A stretch of DNA of 64,000 nt from Niabella agricola (GTDB taxonomy: Bacteria; Bacteroidota; Bacteroidia; Chitinophagales; Chitinophagaceae): NCBI RefSeq assembly GCF_021538615.1, contig NZ_JAJHIZ010000002.1, positions 62,001-126,000 of the forward strand, given 5' to 3'. Position 1 is the first letter of the stretch. The number at the start of each line of letters is the position of its first letter. This document shows, in pieces, positions 49,461-59,295 of this stretch. The notes beneath the pieces are model-generated. The model was not told where the DNA came from. It saw only the letters and a program-made list of their open reading frames with translations, and made no database searches. The translations under genes and the position numbers were made by a program.

Positions 49461-49903
49461 CAGGGAAATATTTTCTGAATGGATTAGATATGTACACTCA
49501 GTACGGGTTTGTTCCGGCGCCTGGGTGTAGTGACGATTTTCTACGCTTCAGGCAGCCTAAGGAGCGGCCATTTAATGATTGGCCGGAATATAGTGGCAAG
49601 GAGTATGACACTAGCGATAATCCTGTATATAATGATAGGGTTTTTACTCTTCGGGGACATATCGTTGTTTCGACCGAATCCGAGTTTTGGACAAAATGGA
49701 ATGCGTTATTCACAGCATTTGACAAGCCCGGAACTCAGACAGTCCGTGTGGGCGAATTTTCCGGTGACACGACACAGGCGTCCGGATTTAAGGTGTTTAT
49801 GTTGGAGCAGCCAGAAATTAAACGTTGGACCAGATTGAAGGATTATCCAGGAAAGAGGGCGGTTGAGTTTACGCTGAAATTACAGGAGGTGCAGAATGGC
49901 TAA
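49457..49903 (+). CDS. Distal tail protein
   Basis: 148 residues. GYV-type pattern FVPAPGCSDDFLRFRQPKER, beta-rich N-terminal domain and position after the tape measure fit Dit-like proteins that cap the tube and anchor the hub. Confidence 0.72.
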   Translation: MTGKYFLNGLDMYTQYGFVPAPGCSDDFLRFRQPKERPFNDWPEYSGKEYDTSDNPVYNDRVFTLRGHIVVSTESEFWTKWNALFTAFDKPGTQTVRVGEFSGDTTQASGFKVFMLEQPEIKRWTRLKDYPGKRAVEFTLKLQEVQNG

Positions 49904-52900
49904 AATTCCTATTAGATTTATAAGACTATCATGTACCGGCTATGTGATTAATGGGACAACCACTGGTTCGGCTTTTTTTGCAGTAGAATTGGAGGCGTGG
50001 TCTGCAGCAACAGACAGAGCGTTGCATATTGTACCTACCACCAATGCTTCAGTTGTCCAGGGTTCGCTTCAGAACCTTACCGACGGCCTCTATCAGGATG
50101 AGGGATCTTGGGTCGTTATACAGCCGCCTTCTGGTCCTCCTGTCTATTTTATCGTGGATCTCGGTGCTGTTTTTACCGATATAGATGAAATAAAGGTGTG
50201 GCTGTACCAACATACGGCGCCGATTGTATGGAAGAACGTAAAGACCGAAGTGTCTACTGATAATGCAAACTGGACCGTAGTCTCCGAGGCGGTAGATGTT
50301 CCTGGCTCAAAAACAGTTCCGTTAATAGCTCCTGTTCCGGATGTAATCCTTTCGGGGGATTATGTTATTAAAAATAAATCCGGTGGTACCGTTGCAATAG
50401 TAAGCCCCACTGGTACGCAAACGCGCGAGGCGATGGGTACGAACGTTGTGGATATGGAGTTCACCCTCCACTCACCTGTTGAGTTTAAAAAAGGCGATTG
50501 GTGCACAGTTTATGGGGAGAAGTATTTCGTCAACATCCTACCAACAGTCAAGAAGGACACTTCCAGCACCCGTTACCAGTACACTATGCAGCTGGAGCAC
50601 GAATCGTACCTACTTAAAAATCGCATCTTTTCGGCTCCGGACTCGGCAAATGCCTTAAAGGTTAAGCAGTTCAGTATGACTGGTAACCTGGGTGCTTTTC
50701 TGAATCTCGTGGTGCAGAACGCGAATGTGCTTTCATCCGGATGGACTTCAGGCGTGGCCGAGGTGAGCGAAGCCAAAACATTGCAGTTTAACGGTGAAGA
50801 TATACTCCAGGTCCTTACCCGGTTGGCGGACGAGTTTGGTACCGAATATTGGATAGAAAACAAAACTATACACCTGGCCAAGCGGCAGGGCAGCTCAGGT
50901 ATCACCCTGGAATATGGAAAAGGTAAAGGCCTGCTGTCTCTCACAAAGAACAACAAGGATAACACGTCAGTTTACACGCGCCTGTATGCAGAAGGCGGAA
51001 CACGAAACGTTCGAAGCGACTACGGTCACCAGCGCATACAATTGCCTTCAGGCACCGGTGGATACGTGGAGGATGCCGGAAAAATAGCGCAGTACGGTAT
51101 AATAGAAAAATATGAAGCGTTTGAGGATATCTACCCGATGCGTGTCGGTACGATTTCGGCCGTGGATACCGATCCTACAATATTTTTCGATGCTGCGCTG
51201 GATTTTGATATCAATGCGCAGGCGGCTCCCGGCATCGATGTTAAAATAGCGTTTCAAACAGGGGCACTGGCCGGGTTGGAATTCACTATCAATAGTTACG
51301 ACCATGCTACGCGAAAAATAAAGATCAACACAAACGACGACAACGGCATAGCGTTGCCGAATACTACGCTTAAGCCGGCTGTGGGCGATAAATACATCGT
51401 GCTCGATATTATCATGCCATTATCGTACGAAACGGACGCAGAGAATAGACTACTTGCTGCTGCTACCGACCGGTATGGGAAAATAAGCGACGAAGAGTAC
51501 AACGGGAGATTTCTCGGCGATTGCGACCGTATCCATTTTAAAAAGAATTCGCTGGAACTTACCCTGGGGTATACGGTTAATATTAAAAGCGTACCCCTCG
51601 GCGTCGATACGGATAAGCGGGTTTCGGTGATAAAACGAGACCTGCGTGATCCCTGGAAATATCCTGAAGTTGAATTTACCGATAAGATTGAACTTTCGGC
51701 TATTTCAAAAGGGTATGCGGCTTCTCAACGTGTAAACAATGTGCTGGCAATTGTTGCCGGTACTGGCGGTGGAGCAGGGGGCGGGTCTTCGGATTTTCTT
51801 TCCCAACTTTCCGGAGCAGCCGGTTACCTGTACATCTCGAATGTAAAGGCCAAAGCAGGCTTCGCCGATGTTGCGCAGGAAGCGATTCATGCATATACTG
51901 CTGATACGGCTGCGGCCTCGGACCTGGCACGGAGCGTTCAGAGCCTCGACTATTCGCCCGGATTTACCGGTGCTGGTCATAAACTGGAGGGCGGAACGTT
52001 AGAGGTGGACTATGTTAAAGTGAGGAAGGCACTGGAGGCTTACACGCTTTTAATCCGGGAAATTACCGGAGCTGGTGGCTCTGTGGCCATTACCGATGTG
52101 GGAAAGATTCTTTCAGTAACCGGTAGCGGGCCGTACGTATGTGAATTCGATACAGATGGCGGAACTATTTTCAACCCCTTCCAGCTAAACGACATTGTCC
52201 GCTGCCAGGTGTGGGATAGCTCAAAGGCAAAGTATTATCAGGCGGTTGTTTCTGCCGTAACTGGTAGCTCGTTCACCCTGTCGATTATAGAAGGAGCCGG
52301 CGTACCGGAGGCTGGGGATAAGCTTTTCCATTTTGGAAACACCTCCAACACTGCCCGCCAGTCTCTTATCTATCTGACCAACAGCGACACCGGGGCGCCG
52401 TATATGAAATTCCTGGACGGTATAAATAGCACAAATCTTGCCGGGAAAGAAATCATACACATCGGGAAGCTGGACGGCCTTACAAGCCCGGTGTGGGGTC
52501 CGTTGTCGGGGTCCGGAGGTTGGATGAAAAACCTATACCTAGAGAATGCTCATATTTCGGGATCAATAAATGTTACAGGTGGAAATGCGGCTACCAAGGG
52601 GTATGTTGATGGGATTATAGACGGCTCTCCGGGGATCAGATATATACGCGACTGGTGCCTAAATGGATCATCCGCGCATTGGGTTGAGATTAAAGCACTG
52701 TTAGCAGACAATGGTAATGTGGCCTTAGGTAAGCCGGCCGTTCCATCTATGCCGGCTTCTACCAGTCCCGGTCACAGTCCGTTTACTGTAGTAACCGATG
52801 GCTTAGTCGATAGCAATCACTCGGCAATTTTAACGTCATCACCTCAAAATTGCCAGGTCGACCTGGGGGCTATATATGATGTCAAATCGGTAATTGTTTG

Positions 52901-55142
52901 GCACTATTGGATTGACGGAAGAGTGTACACCAACACAAAGACAGAAGTTTCAGCAGACGGAATTAACTGGGTGACCATATTCGATTCTGCGGTTTCCGGA
53001 ACTTATAACGAGTCAAGTACAGGCCATGTGATGACTGTTCCTCCGGTGATAGGTACGGGTATCCGAGGGCAAATAGAAACAGCAAATGCAGCTATCGCCC
53101 TCTTATCTAACGACAATAAGTTGACGCCGGATGAAAAGCAGCAATTAAAAATACCCTATGGCAAAATAGTAAACGAGGTTGAAGACAGAAAGACGCTTGC
53201 TGCTTCATTAGGAGTTAGTAGTGTTGATTATAATGCAAAATGGTTAGTCCTACAAGGCTATGTAGGACCACTGCTGACCGATTTATCGACGACCAGTGAT
53301 GTAGACGGAACTCTAATGCGTCAGTATTTCAGCGATTACTACATCCAGCTTTCCCTATTAGATAAAGCAATACAGGCGAAACAAAAGCAGAACACAGACA
53401 CCGCTCAATCTGCTGCCAGCGCTGCCCAGGCAGTAGCCAATCAGGCCGGGTTGGATGTAGCGGCTGCAAATGCGGCTATCGCTGATATGGCCAATGATAA
53501 CAAGCTGACCCCGGATGAAAAGCAGGTCCTGAAGCAGGAATATGACAAGATTACCAGCGAAAAGACTGCGATCTCGTCCCAGGCTAATGCCGTTGGACTA
53601 TCTTCCTCTGATCAGGCCCCGTACAATAATTCATTTAATACGCTTACTGGCTATATCAACAGCAACGGCTTACTTACGGATCTTACAACCACATCAACCG
53701 TTAACGGAGCCACTCTTCGGAGTTACTTCACAAACTACAACGCAGAGAAGTACTGGATACTTAACTCGATATCGGTTAAGCTACGGGACACTGCAGCGGC
53801 CGCGGATACCAAAGCGACCAACGCAAACAGCGCGATCGTTGACCTTGCCAATGATGATAAATTAACACCGGTTGAAAAGCAAAAGTTGAAACAGGATTAC
53901 GACGCAATAGTTGCCGAGTTTCAGCCGTTAACCAGCCAGGCTAATAATCTGGGCGTCTCATACTCGACATACCAAACAGCCTACAACAATTTCACCAGCT
54001 ACGTTACCTCCAACAATCTACTGACTGACCTTACTACAACATCGCCGGTATCTGGAAGCACGCTTGCAAACAGAATGGTGACATATAACACAGAGAAGTA
54101 TTGGCTGATGTCCAGCATTGCGGCCAAACAAAAAGATAATACCTCTGGTGTCGCTACAGGTCTCAACAATTCTCTGAATTCGCTTTTGGACATGAACCCG
54201 GGGGAGGCTATCGACTGGGCCAAACTGGGAAACACAACGACGATTGGAGGGTACATTAAAACCGTCCTTCTGGATGTGATTTGGTTGAAAGCACAGATCA
54301 TAACGGCGACCAATATAGAGGCCGTCAACGCTACGTTGAAGCGGATTAGAACCGCGACAACCGGTCGTCGGGTGGAAATCCTGGACACTACTAATAATGT
54401 CTCTATATATGATGAAAGTAACAATAAGGCATTGGAAATGGCCTACAATGCGGCTATTTCGGATTATTATTTCTATATAGATATTAACGCTAACATTACA
54501 GCCGATAAATTCCAGGGCACCAACCGGACGCAAAACTGGTCGCAATATAATTCCGGAAGCTATGACAGTCGTACCGGCGCCGAAGCCGATTTCACGAACG
54601 GGTTTCCAAGGGGGTACGATTGGAGGAAGAGGCAGTTTGTTTCCGGCAGTACATACCGGTATTGGTTCCGATTTATGACACATGGCTTCCGGGTGGGAGA
54701 CCCGGACGGTGATATCGAGGTGGCAATGGGGGGTGACCTTCCGAATACTACAGCCTATGATAAAGGGATCATTACTGGTAATTTGACGGTGATGGGAAAA
54801 ATGAAGACATCGATCCTTGACCACCGAGGGGCGAGCTACAATATTGGTTTTGGACATGTAAATGTGATATGGGGGAACTTCACACTTCCGATGGCGTCTT
54901 CTGGAGGGTTGTATACCGCAGCCCGTCTCAACCAGGTGTATGAGGGCACCCAAGTGGTGCTATGTAACAAGTCCGGAAGTGCCGTAACGATCAATACTGA
55001 CCCGTCGGGTAGCTGGATTGAAAACAGAACCGGTACGTTGGTTTCATCGTTTACCCTCAATTCCGGGCAAACCGGGTGGTTTCAATTCTTGCGTCGGGCG
55101 CAGGATGGAATACTGTGCTGGTCTGTAATCATGGTAAACTAA
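49896..55142 (+). CDS. Tail hub/fibre with two discoidin-like domains
   Basis: 1748 residues. Residues about 15-145 and 930-1045 look like F5/8 type C (discoidin) domains (VYFIVDLGAVFTDIDEIKVW; NCQVDLGAIYDVKSVIVWHY). Residues about 150-640 form the tail hub. Then follow a GGGAGGGSS linker, and three repeats of about 105 residues, each opening DNKLTPDEKQ or similar. The C-terminal part ends in a beta-rich tip. Discoidin domains bind sugars, so this is the likely receptor-binding protein. Confidence 0.85.
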   Translation: MAKIPIRFIRLSCTGYVINGTTTGSAFFAVELEAWSAATDRALHIVPTTNASVVQGSLQNLTDGLYQDEGSWVVIQPPSGPPVYFIVDLGAVFTDIDEIKVWLYQHTAPIVWKNVKTEVSTDNANWTVVSEAVDVPGSKTVPLIAPVPDVILSGDYVIKNKSGGTVAIVSPTGTQTREAMGTNVVDMEFTLHSPVEFKKGDWCTVYGEKYFVNILPTVKKDTSSTRYQYTMQLEHESYLLKNRIFSAPDSANALKVKQFSMTGNLGAFLNLVVQNANVLSSGWTSGVAEVSEAKTLQFNGEDILQVLTRLADEFGTEYWIENKTIHLAKRQGSSGITLEYGKGKGLLSLTKNNKDNTSVYTRLYAEGGTRNVRSDYGHQRIQLPSGTGGYVEDAGKIAQYGIIEKYEAFEDIYPMRVGTISAVDTDPTIFFDAALDFDINAQAAPGIDVKIAFQTGALAGLEFTINSYDHATRKIKINTNDDNGIALPNTTLKPAVGDKYIVLDIIMPLSYETDAENRLLAAATDRYGKISDEEYNGRFLGDCDRIHFKKNSLELTLGYTVNIKSVPLGVDTDKRVSVIKRDLRDPWKYPEVEFTDKIELSAISKGYAASQRVNNVLAIVAGTGGGAGGGSSDFLSQLSGAAGYLYISNVKAKAGFADVAQEAIHAYTADTAAASDLARSVQSLDYSPGFTGAGHKLEGGTLEVDYVKVRKALEAYTLLIREITGAGGSVAITDVGKILSVTGSGPYVCEFDTDGGTIFNPFQLNDIVRCQVWDSSKAKYYQAVVSAVTGSSFTLSIIEGAGVPEAGDKLFHFGNTSNTARQSLIYLTNSDTGAPYMKFLDGINSTNLAGKEIIHIGKLDGLTSPVWGPLSGSGGWMKNLYLENAHISGSINVTGGNAATKGYVDGIIDGSPGIRYIRDWCLNGSSAHWVEIKALLADNGNVALGKPAVPSMPASTSPGHSPFTVVTDGLVDSNHSAILTSSPQNCQVDLGAIYDVKSVIVWHYWIDGRVYTNTKTEVSADGINWVTIFDSAVSGTYNESSTGHVMTVPPVIGTGIRGQIETANAAIALLSNDNKLTPDEKQQLKIPYGKIVNEVEDRKTLAASLGVSSVDYNAKWLVLQGYVGPLLTDLSTTSDVDGTLMRQYFSDYYIQLSLLDKAIQAKQKQNTDTAQSAASAAQAVANQAGLDVAAANAAIADMANDNKLTPDEKQVLKQEYDKITSEKTAISSQANAVGLSSSDQAPYNNSFNTLTGYINSNGLLTDLTTTSTVNGATLRSYFTNYNAEKYWILNSISVKLRDTAAAADTKATNANSAIVDLANDDKLTPVEKQKLKQDYDAIVAEFQPLTSQANNLGVSYSTYQTAYNNFTSYVTSNNLLTDLTTTSPVSGSTLANRMVTYNTEKYWLMSSIAAKQKDNTSGVATGLNNSLNSLLDMNPGEAIDWAKLGNTTTIGGYIKTVLLDVIWLKAQIITATNIEAVNATLKRIRTATTGRRVEILDTTNNVSIYDESNNKALEMAYNAAISDYYFYIDINANITADKFQGTNRTQNWSQYNSGSYDSRTGAEADFTNGFPRGYDWRKRQFVSGSTYRYWFRFMTHGFRVGDPDGDIEVAMGGDLPNTTAYDKGIITGNLTVMGKMKTSILDHRGASYNIGFGHVNVIWGNFTLPMASSGGLYTAARLNQVYEGTQVVLCNKSGSAVTINTDPSGSWIENRTGTLVSSFTLNSGQTGWFQFLRRAQDGILCWSVIMVN

Positions 55143-55206
55143 TAACTTCTAAAAGCATTATTAACCAATTTCGCTAAAGAATTTCAAAACTAACAAAATT
55201 GCACAT

Positions 55207-55506
55207 ATGAGACAAGTTACTACAGACAGCAGGAAGCGGGTTGAAACTGATTCTATAACAGGATACAACCTTACATATAATTATGATGTCGATAATGGCA
55301 AAGTGAAGAACCTAACATGTAACGCCATTCCGAGCAATATAGCAAACTTAAGCGAACCATCGGGGCATGCATTTTTTAATCGATCCGAAACCGGCGCATT
55401 AAGTGTTTATTTTAATATCATCCCAACGGACTCGGACCTGGCGGCTCATGTATCCCAGGAGTTTTCCGATATCGTTTCGGAGAACGAAACACCCATTACA
55501 CAATAA
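55207..55506 (+). CDS. Unknown protein after tail fibre
   Basis: 99 residues (MRQVTTDSRKRVETDSITGY...), beta-rich, placed between fibre and lysis genes. Possibly a minor tail or fibre chaperone; not recognised. Confidence 0.55.
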   Translation: MRQVTTDSRKRVETDSITGYNLTYNYDVDNGKVKNLTCNAIPSNIANLSEPSGHAFFNRSETGALSVYFNIIPTDSDLAAHVSQEFSDIVSENETPITQ

Positions 55507-55865
55507 TGAACTTTTTTATAGATAACTGGCAGGCCATTTTATCAGGTGGTACGGGTGTTGTCGGAGGTATCTCTGGTTTTTTCCTCGGTAGAAAGGGCCG
55601 AATGGCCAGGACAATGCAGGAGCAGGGCGCTGCTATGGAATTGATGCAAAAGGCTTATGACTCCTTTGTGTCGGACAGCAAGGCCCAGTACGAAGGCGTT
55701 AAATCCGAGTTGCAGGAACTTCGGTCTAAGGTTCATGGATATGAGCAACAAATTTCCACTCTAAAGGAGGAGATCCTTCAATACAAGGTGAAGGTGGGAG
55801 AATATGAGCTGGAGGTTGAACGCCTTAAGGGCGAATTGTCTAAATACAAAACAAAAAAGCAATGA
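55506..55865 (+). CDS. Membrane coiled-coil protein, possible holin
   Basis: 119 residues. One hydrophobic segment (about 10-27, AILSGGTGVVGGISGFFLGR) and a long C-terminal coiled coil. Coupled to the spanin gene by ATGA. Proteins of this shape are common before lysis genes in Bacteroidota phages; holin function is a guess. Confidence 0.55.
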   Translation: MNFFIDNWQAILSGGTGVVGGISGFFLGRKGRMARTMQEQGAAMELMQKAYDSFVSDSKAQYEGVKSELQELRSKVHGYEQQISTLKEEILQYKVKVGEYELEVERLKGELSKYKTKKQ

Positions 55866-56536
55866 GGCTAATTTTAGGGATTTTGATGGCGATTCTGCTG
55901 ATCGGTTGCTCTTCTGCCAGGAAATTCAACCGCATTGCTGATAATACCAACGATAGAAAGCCAGAGGTGGTAATAAGATGGTTTGATAAGAACTATCCAA
56001 ACCGGATCACTGGTGTTGATAGTGCCGATTATCTGTACGCTGTGCATGTTATGGATTCGTTGACGGCTATTAGAGACGGGAAGTTGCGTTTCCTGGACAG
56101 CGTTCTTTCCGAATTGAACGCCGATTTTATACATGCGAAGAATGACACAACCAAGCAAGGGCTACAATCTCAGGTTAAAATACTGTCGTCTCAGAACAAG
56201 GTACTGTCTCAAAAGATTGTTGAGCTGCAGTCCATGAAAAACGATCCACTACCCCCTGTAAAGATTAAGGTCGAGGACAGTGCAAAGATCAAGATAGCCA
56301 ACATAGAAAAGCAAAATGTCATTGTGGTGAACGCCGGTCTTCATAAGGCCATTGATAGCTTGAAAATAAAATTGACCGATGCTAATGGTAAGAATAAGGC
56401 GCTGAAGAAAAAATATAAAGGAACGATCCCTGTTCCAGTTTCCTATTTCATTATAGGAATCTTGCTTTTAGGAGGCCTTATTTATCTTAAAATCAGATTT
56501 GGCGCCCTTAGTTCATTGATCGGTAAAATAAAATAG
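55862..56536 (+). CDS. Unimolecular spanin (u-spanin)
   Basis: 224 residues. A lipobox (ILLIGC, C16) puts the N-terminus in the outer membrane; a periplasmic coiled coil follows; the C-terminus is a membrane helix (VPVSYFIIGILLLGGLIYLK). Lipid anchor plus C-terminal helix in one protein defines a u-spanin, which fuses inner and outer membranes in the last step of lysis. The endolysin gene follows after 1 bp. Confidence 0.72.
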   Translation: MRLILGILMAILLIGCSSARKFNRIADNTNDRKPEVVIRWFDKNYPNRITGVDSADYLYAVHVMDSLTAIRDGKLRFLDSVLSELNADFIHAKNDTTKQGLQSQVKILSSQNKVLSQKIVELQSMKNDPLPPVKIKVEDSAKIKIANIEKQNVIVVNAGLHKAIDSLKIKLTDANGKNKALKKKYKGTIPVPVSYFIIGILLLGGLIYLKIRFGALSSLIGKIK

Positions 56537-56537
56537 T

Positions 56538-56957
56538 ATGGCGGATTTCAAGTCAGCATATAGAAAAAGTAGGAAGTGGGAAGGGGGATGGGTTAATGAG
56601 CCGGGAGACCGTGGAGGGGAGACTTATTGCGGTGTGGCCCGTAACTTTTTTCCGCATTGGCCGGGATGGGCAATAGTGGACAGGCATAAGCCATTACGCA
56701 AACAGCAGGTGATAAAGGACGCCACACTGGAGGGGCATCTTGAGACGTTTTATAAAACGAAATTCTGGGATCCACTGAGGGGTGACGAGATATACAGTCA
56801 GGCTGTTGCGGAAAGGTATTTCGACTTCGGATTAACATCCGGACCTGCGGCTAGTGTTAAGATGATGCAGCGGTCACTTGGTCTGCCTGAAAATGGCATA
56901 ATGTCACCTAGCCTTATGAAATTGATTAACGATCCCACAAAACAATTATTGAAATGA
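56538..56957 (+). CDS. GH108 endolysin
   Basis: 139 residues. KWEGGWVNEPGDRGGETYCG carries the family's catalytic Glu (E15). VAERYFDFGLTSGPAASVKM follows, then a peptidoglycan-binding-3-like end (RSLGLPENGIMSPSLM). It cuts peptidoglycan glycan strands at lysis. No signal peptide, so it depends on a holin. Confidence 0.88.
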   Translation: MADFKSAYRKSRKWEGGWVNEPGDRGGETYCGVARNFFPHWPGWAIVDRHKPLRKQQVIKDATLEGHLETFYKTKFWDPLRGDEIYSQAVAERYFDFGLTSGPAASVKMMQRSLGLPENGIMSPSLMKLINDPTKQLLK

Positions 56958-57262
56958 GATTAATATTTTCTATGGTCGTGGCTTTACTACTGGCATGTAA
57001 GTCGGGCGGCAATAGTTCTGGGTCAAACGAGGTATTACGTGATACTATTTTTCTGCCTTCTGATCCGATACATGATACTATCTATTTGATGGATATCAAG
57101 AAATCAGATAGCCTTAAACGCGTTAATGATGCGCTGGCGCATCGCCTGTTAGCCACTGAACTTACTTTAAACCAGGCTCGGTACTATGTTAAGATTACCA
57201 TTAAAAACCCAAGCCAAACGAAGTTTTTGAAAGGTTGGTTGCGCCGGGTATTGGATTTATAA
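56954..57262 (+). CDS. Lipoprotein in the lysis cassette
   Basis: 102 residues. Signal peptide with lipobox LLAC|K (C about 15). The mature part is short and charged. It could be a second spanin part (outer) or a superinfection lipoprotein. ATGA overlap with endolysin. Confidence 0.62.
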   Translation: MRLIFSMVVALLLACKSGGNSSGSNEVLRDTIFLPSDPIHDTIYLMDIKKSDSLKRVNDALAHRLLATELTLNQARYYVKITIKNPSQTKFLKGWLRRVLDL

Positions 57263-57277
57263 TTTCAAATAGAGAGA

Positions 57278-58261
57278 ATGACAAAAGTGGATGTAGCAAG
57301 GGAGTACAGGAGCGTGTATGGTGATATGCCAACAGCAAAACTTGCCCGAATTGTGTATAAGGAGAATAAACTGACTTTCGATAGTCCGGAGAATGCCCGT
57401 GACGCATTGCGGAGAATTGAAGGCAAGAAAGGCAAGGTGAATGGCGTAAAGGTCACACATTGCGCTCCCAATAGGCCAACAAACCCATATAACCTGCCAG
57501 AATCATTCCAGGAAAAGCGGGAGCCATTTGTATTGCCTGCTGCCTGCAATAACATCCTGTTGATTTCAGATCTACATATACCATATCACGACATTGGCGC
57601 GATTACCGTTGCACTAGATTATGGCAAGACAGAGAAGATCAACACTATATTCATTAATGGAGATCTTATAGATAATCACCAGGTTTCCAGGTATGAAAAG
57701 GATCCGCGTAAACGGAGTGTAAAACAGGAATTTGATGCAGCTAAAGCTTTTTTAGTGTCACTCAGGAAGGCCTTTCCCAAGGCTTCAATATATTGGCTGA
57801 AAGGAAATCATTGTTTGCGCTGGGAGAAATTTTTATATACAAAGGTTCGGGAGATCTGGGATGACGATTATTTCAAACTGGAGGAACGATTGCGGTTGAG
57901 TGAACAAAGGGTAACAATACTCGATGATAAAACCCTGGTGAAGGCTGGTAAACTATCTATAACCCATGGCCACCACATTTTTAAAGGCATTTTTTCTCCT
58001 GTTTCACCGGCTCGTGGGGCGTACATGAAAGCAAAACAGAGTGTCATTGTAGGACATTTACATCGGGCATCGCACCATCCGGAAGTGGATTTGGATGGTA
58101 ATATTGTCAGTTGCTGGTCAACGGGCTGCCTGTGCGAGTTGAGGCCTGATTACAGCCCTTTGGTTAGTAACAGTCAACACGGTTTTGCCCACATTAAAAT
58201 AGACAAAGCCGGAAAGTATCATGTAAAGAATTACCAGATCATAAATGGACAGATTTACTAA
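57278..58261 (+). CDS. Calcineurin-like metallophosphoesterase
   Basis: 327 residues. N-terminal HTH-like part (MTKVDVAREYRSVYGDMPTA). The phosphoesterase domain keeps every metal motif: DLH (98-100), GD (128-129), GNH (176-178), HGH (230-232) and GHLH (259-262). Substrate unknown; in phages such enzymes may process DNA ends, RNA or cyclic nucleotide signals. Confidence 0.88.
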   Translation: MTKVDVAREYRSVYGDMPTAKLARIVYKENKLTFDSPENARDALRRIEGKKGKVNGVKVTHCAPNRPTNPYNLPESFQEKREPFVLPAACNNILLISDLHIPYHDIGAITVALDYGKTEKINTIFINGDLIDNHQVSRYEKDPRKRSVKQEFDAAKAFLVSLRKAFPKASIYWLKGNHCLRWEKFLYTKVREIWDDDYFKLEERLRLSEQRVTILDDKTLVKAGKLSITHGHHIFKGIFSPVSPARGAYMKAKQSVIVGHLHRASHHPEVDLDGNIVSCWSTGCLCELRPDYSPLVSNSQHGFAHIKIDKAGKYHVKNYQIINGQIY

Positions 58262-58479
58262 TGGCTATTGAAGATAAAATAGGTATTGTGTTCAACCCGC
58301 AACCTCATTATGACAATTCTATTGGCAGCCTTTATAAGGTAGCTACTGAAAGGGGGTGGAATGCTTACATTTTTGACTGTATAAAGCGCCTTGAGCGTGG
58401 TGGTAAAAAGGATCCACTTAAGCAGGAAATCGAGAAAAGTATTGATGTTCTGAAAATATGGCTTAATGAAATCGATTAA
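58261..58479 (+). CDS. DUF3310-like protein
   Basis: 72 residues. PHYDNSIGSLYKVATERGWN then FDCIKRLERGGKKDPLKQEI resembles DUF3310 (SaV-like), a nucleotide-kinase-associated phage protein. Starts 1 base into the previous stop. Confidence 0.62.
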   Translation: MAIEDKIGIVFNPQPHYDNSIGSLYKVATERGWNAYIFDCIKRLERGGKKDPLKQEIEKSIDVLKIWLNEID

Positions 58480-58711
58480 GGTTGAGTATAAGAAACTGGG
58501 CCGGCAGCGAGTTATCGGTCTGGCTTACGGAAAGGAACGTAGGATTGAGATCGATGAGCGCTTGACCGGTGAGAAATTTATAACAACCCTGATCCACGAA
58601 ATAATGCATATCCAAAATTGGCACTGGGATGAGTTCAAGGTTTACGATGATGCGGAGGAGATGGGAAAAATTGTGTACAGGGAGCTTATTAAAAAGGGAG
58701 TTATTAAATAA
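58466..58711 (+). CDS. Small HExxH metallopeptidase-like protein
   Basis: 81 residues. LIHEIMHIQNWHWDE is a zincin HExxH motif with H and E downstream. The protein is short for a protease and may act on one specific target. Confidence 0.65.
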   Translation: MKSIKVEYKKLGRQRVIGLAYGKERRIEIDERLTGEKFITTLIHEIMHIQNWHWDEFKVYDDAEEMGKIVYRELIKKGVIK

Positions 58712-58756
58712 TGTTTACGGTTTTACGTAAAAAAACAGCGTCTCCAACACCATATA

Positions 58757-58945
58757 TTGCAATATGATCAAATTGGAACCCGCCTGGATTTACACGCTGA
58801 GACCTATCACCAGGTGTTGAAGCGCCTGCATGAGGCCCGCATTGAAACGTTCGTTGCGAAGTTGGGCCGGGATGCAGGTATCCTGGTACATGAGTATGAC
58901 CTGGCTATTGCCGATATTATTGTGAAGGCTGTGTTGACGGTTTAA
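58757..58945 (+). CDS. Unknown small helical protein
   Basis: 62 codons from a TTG. Helical (AETYHQVLKRLHEARIETFV). Two short alternative ORFs (58711-58767 and 58765-58821) overlap the start in other frames, so a sequence error or a different start is possible. Confidence 0.4.
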   Translation: MQYDQIGTRLDLHAETYHQVLKRLHEARIETFVAKLGRDAGILVHEYDLAIADIIVKAVLTV

Positions 58946-59148
58946 TGCTGCTTTACCTCCACCACCGCAAGGGTGCTGCCGCCTATGTCCCCGAATACAA
59001 AATCATCCCGATTTAAACCTTTTTCTTTCATTGCATCATCTACAACCTGCAGGAGGATTTCCAAGTGCTGGACAAAAGTTTCGCTTTCGGCTGTGTCCTT
59101 TAAACGCACTATGTCATTGTAGGTGTATCTTTTGCCTTTGTAATTCAT
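58942..59148 (-). CDS. Small acidic protein, unknown
   Basis: 68 residues from the ATG at 59148 (MNYKGKRYTYNDIVRLKDTA...). On the minus strand, convergent with its neighbour by 4 bp. Probably expressed in the lysogen. Unrecognised. Confidence 0.5.
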   Translation of the reverse strand: MNYKGKRYTYNDIVRLKDTAESETFVQHLEILLQVVDDAMKEKGLNRDDFVFGDIGGSTLAVVEVKQH

Positions 59149-59295
59149 TTCAGTCAGTTGTAAGGTAAAAGCCAGGGTAGAAACCACCGGCCGTGGAAAA
59201 TCAATAGTTGAATATAAGATTTTTTGCTAATAAAAAGAATTATTAGCTAAATAGCTTATAATATTTTGTTAGATTTTTTGCATTAAATTCGGTGG

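Noticed and set aside
50446-54953. Several ORFs of 70-311 codons inside the tail hub gene, mainly minus strand
   Set aside because: They are opposite or out of frame with a 1748-aa protein that has clear domains and show no recognisable sequence of their own.
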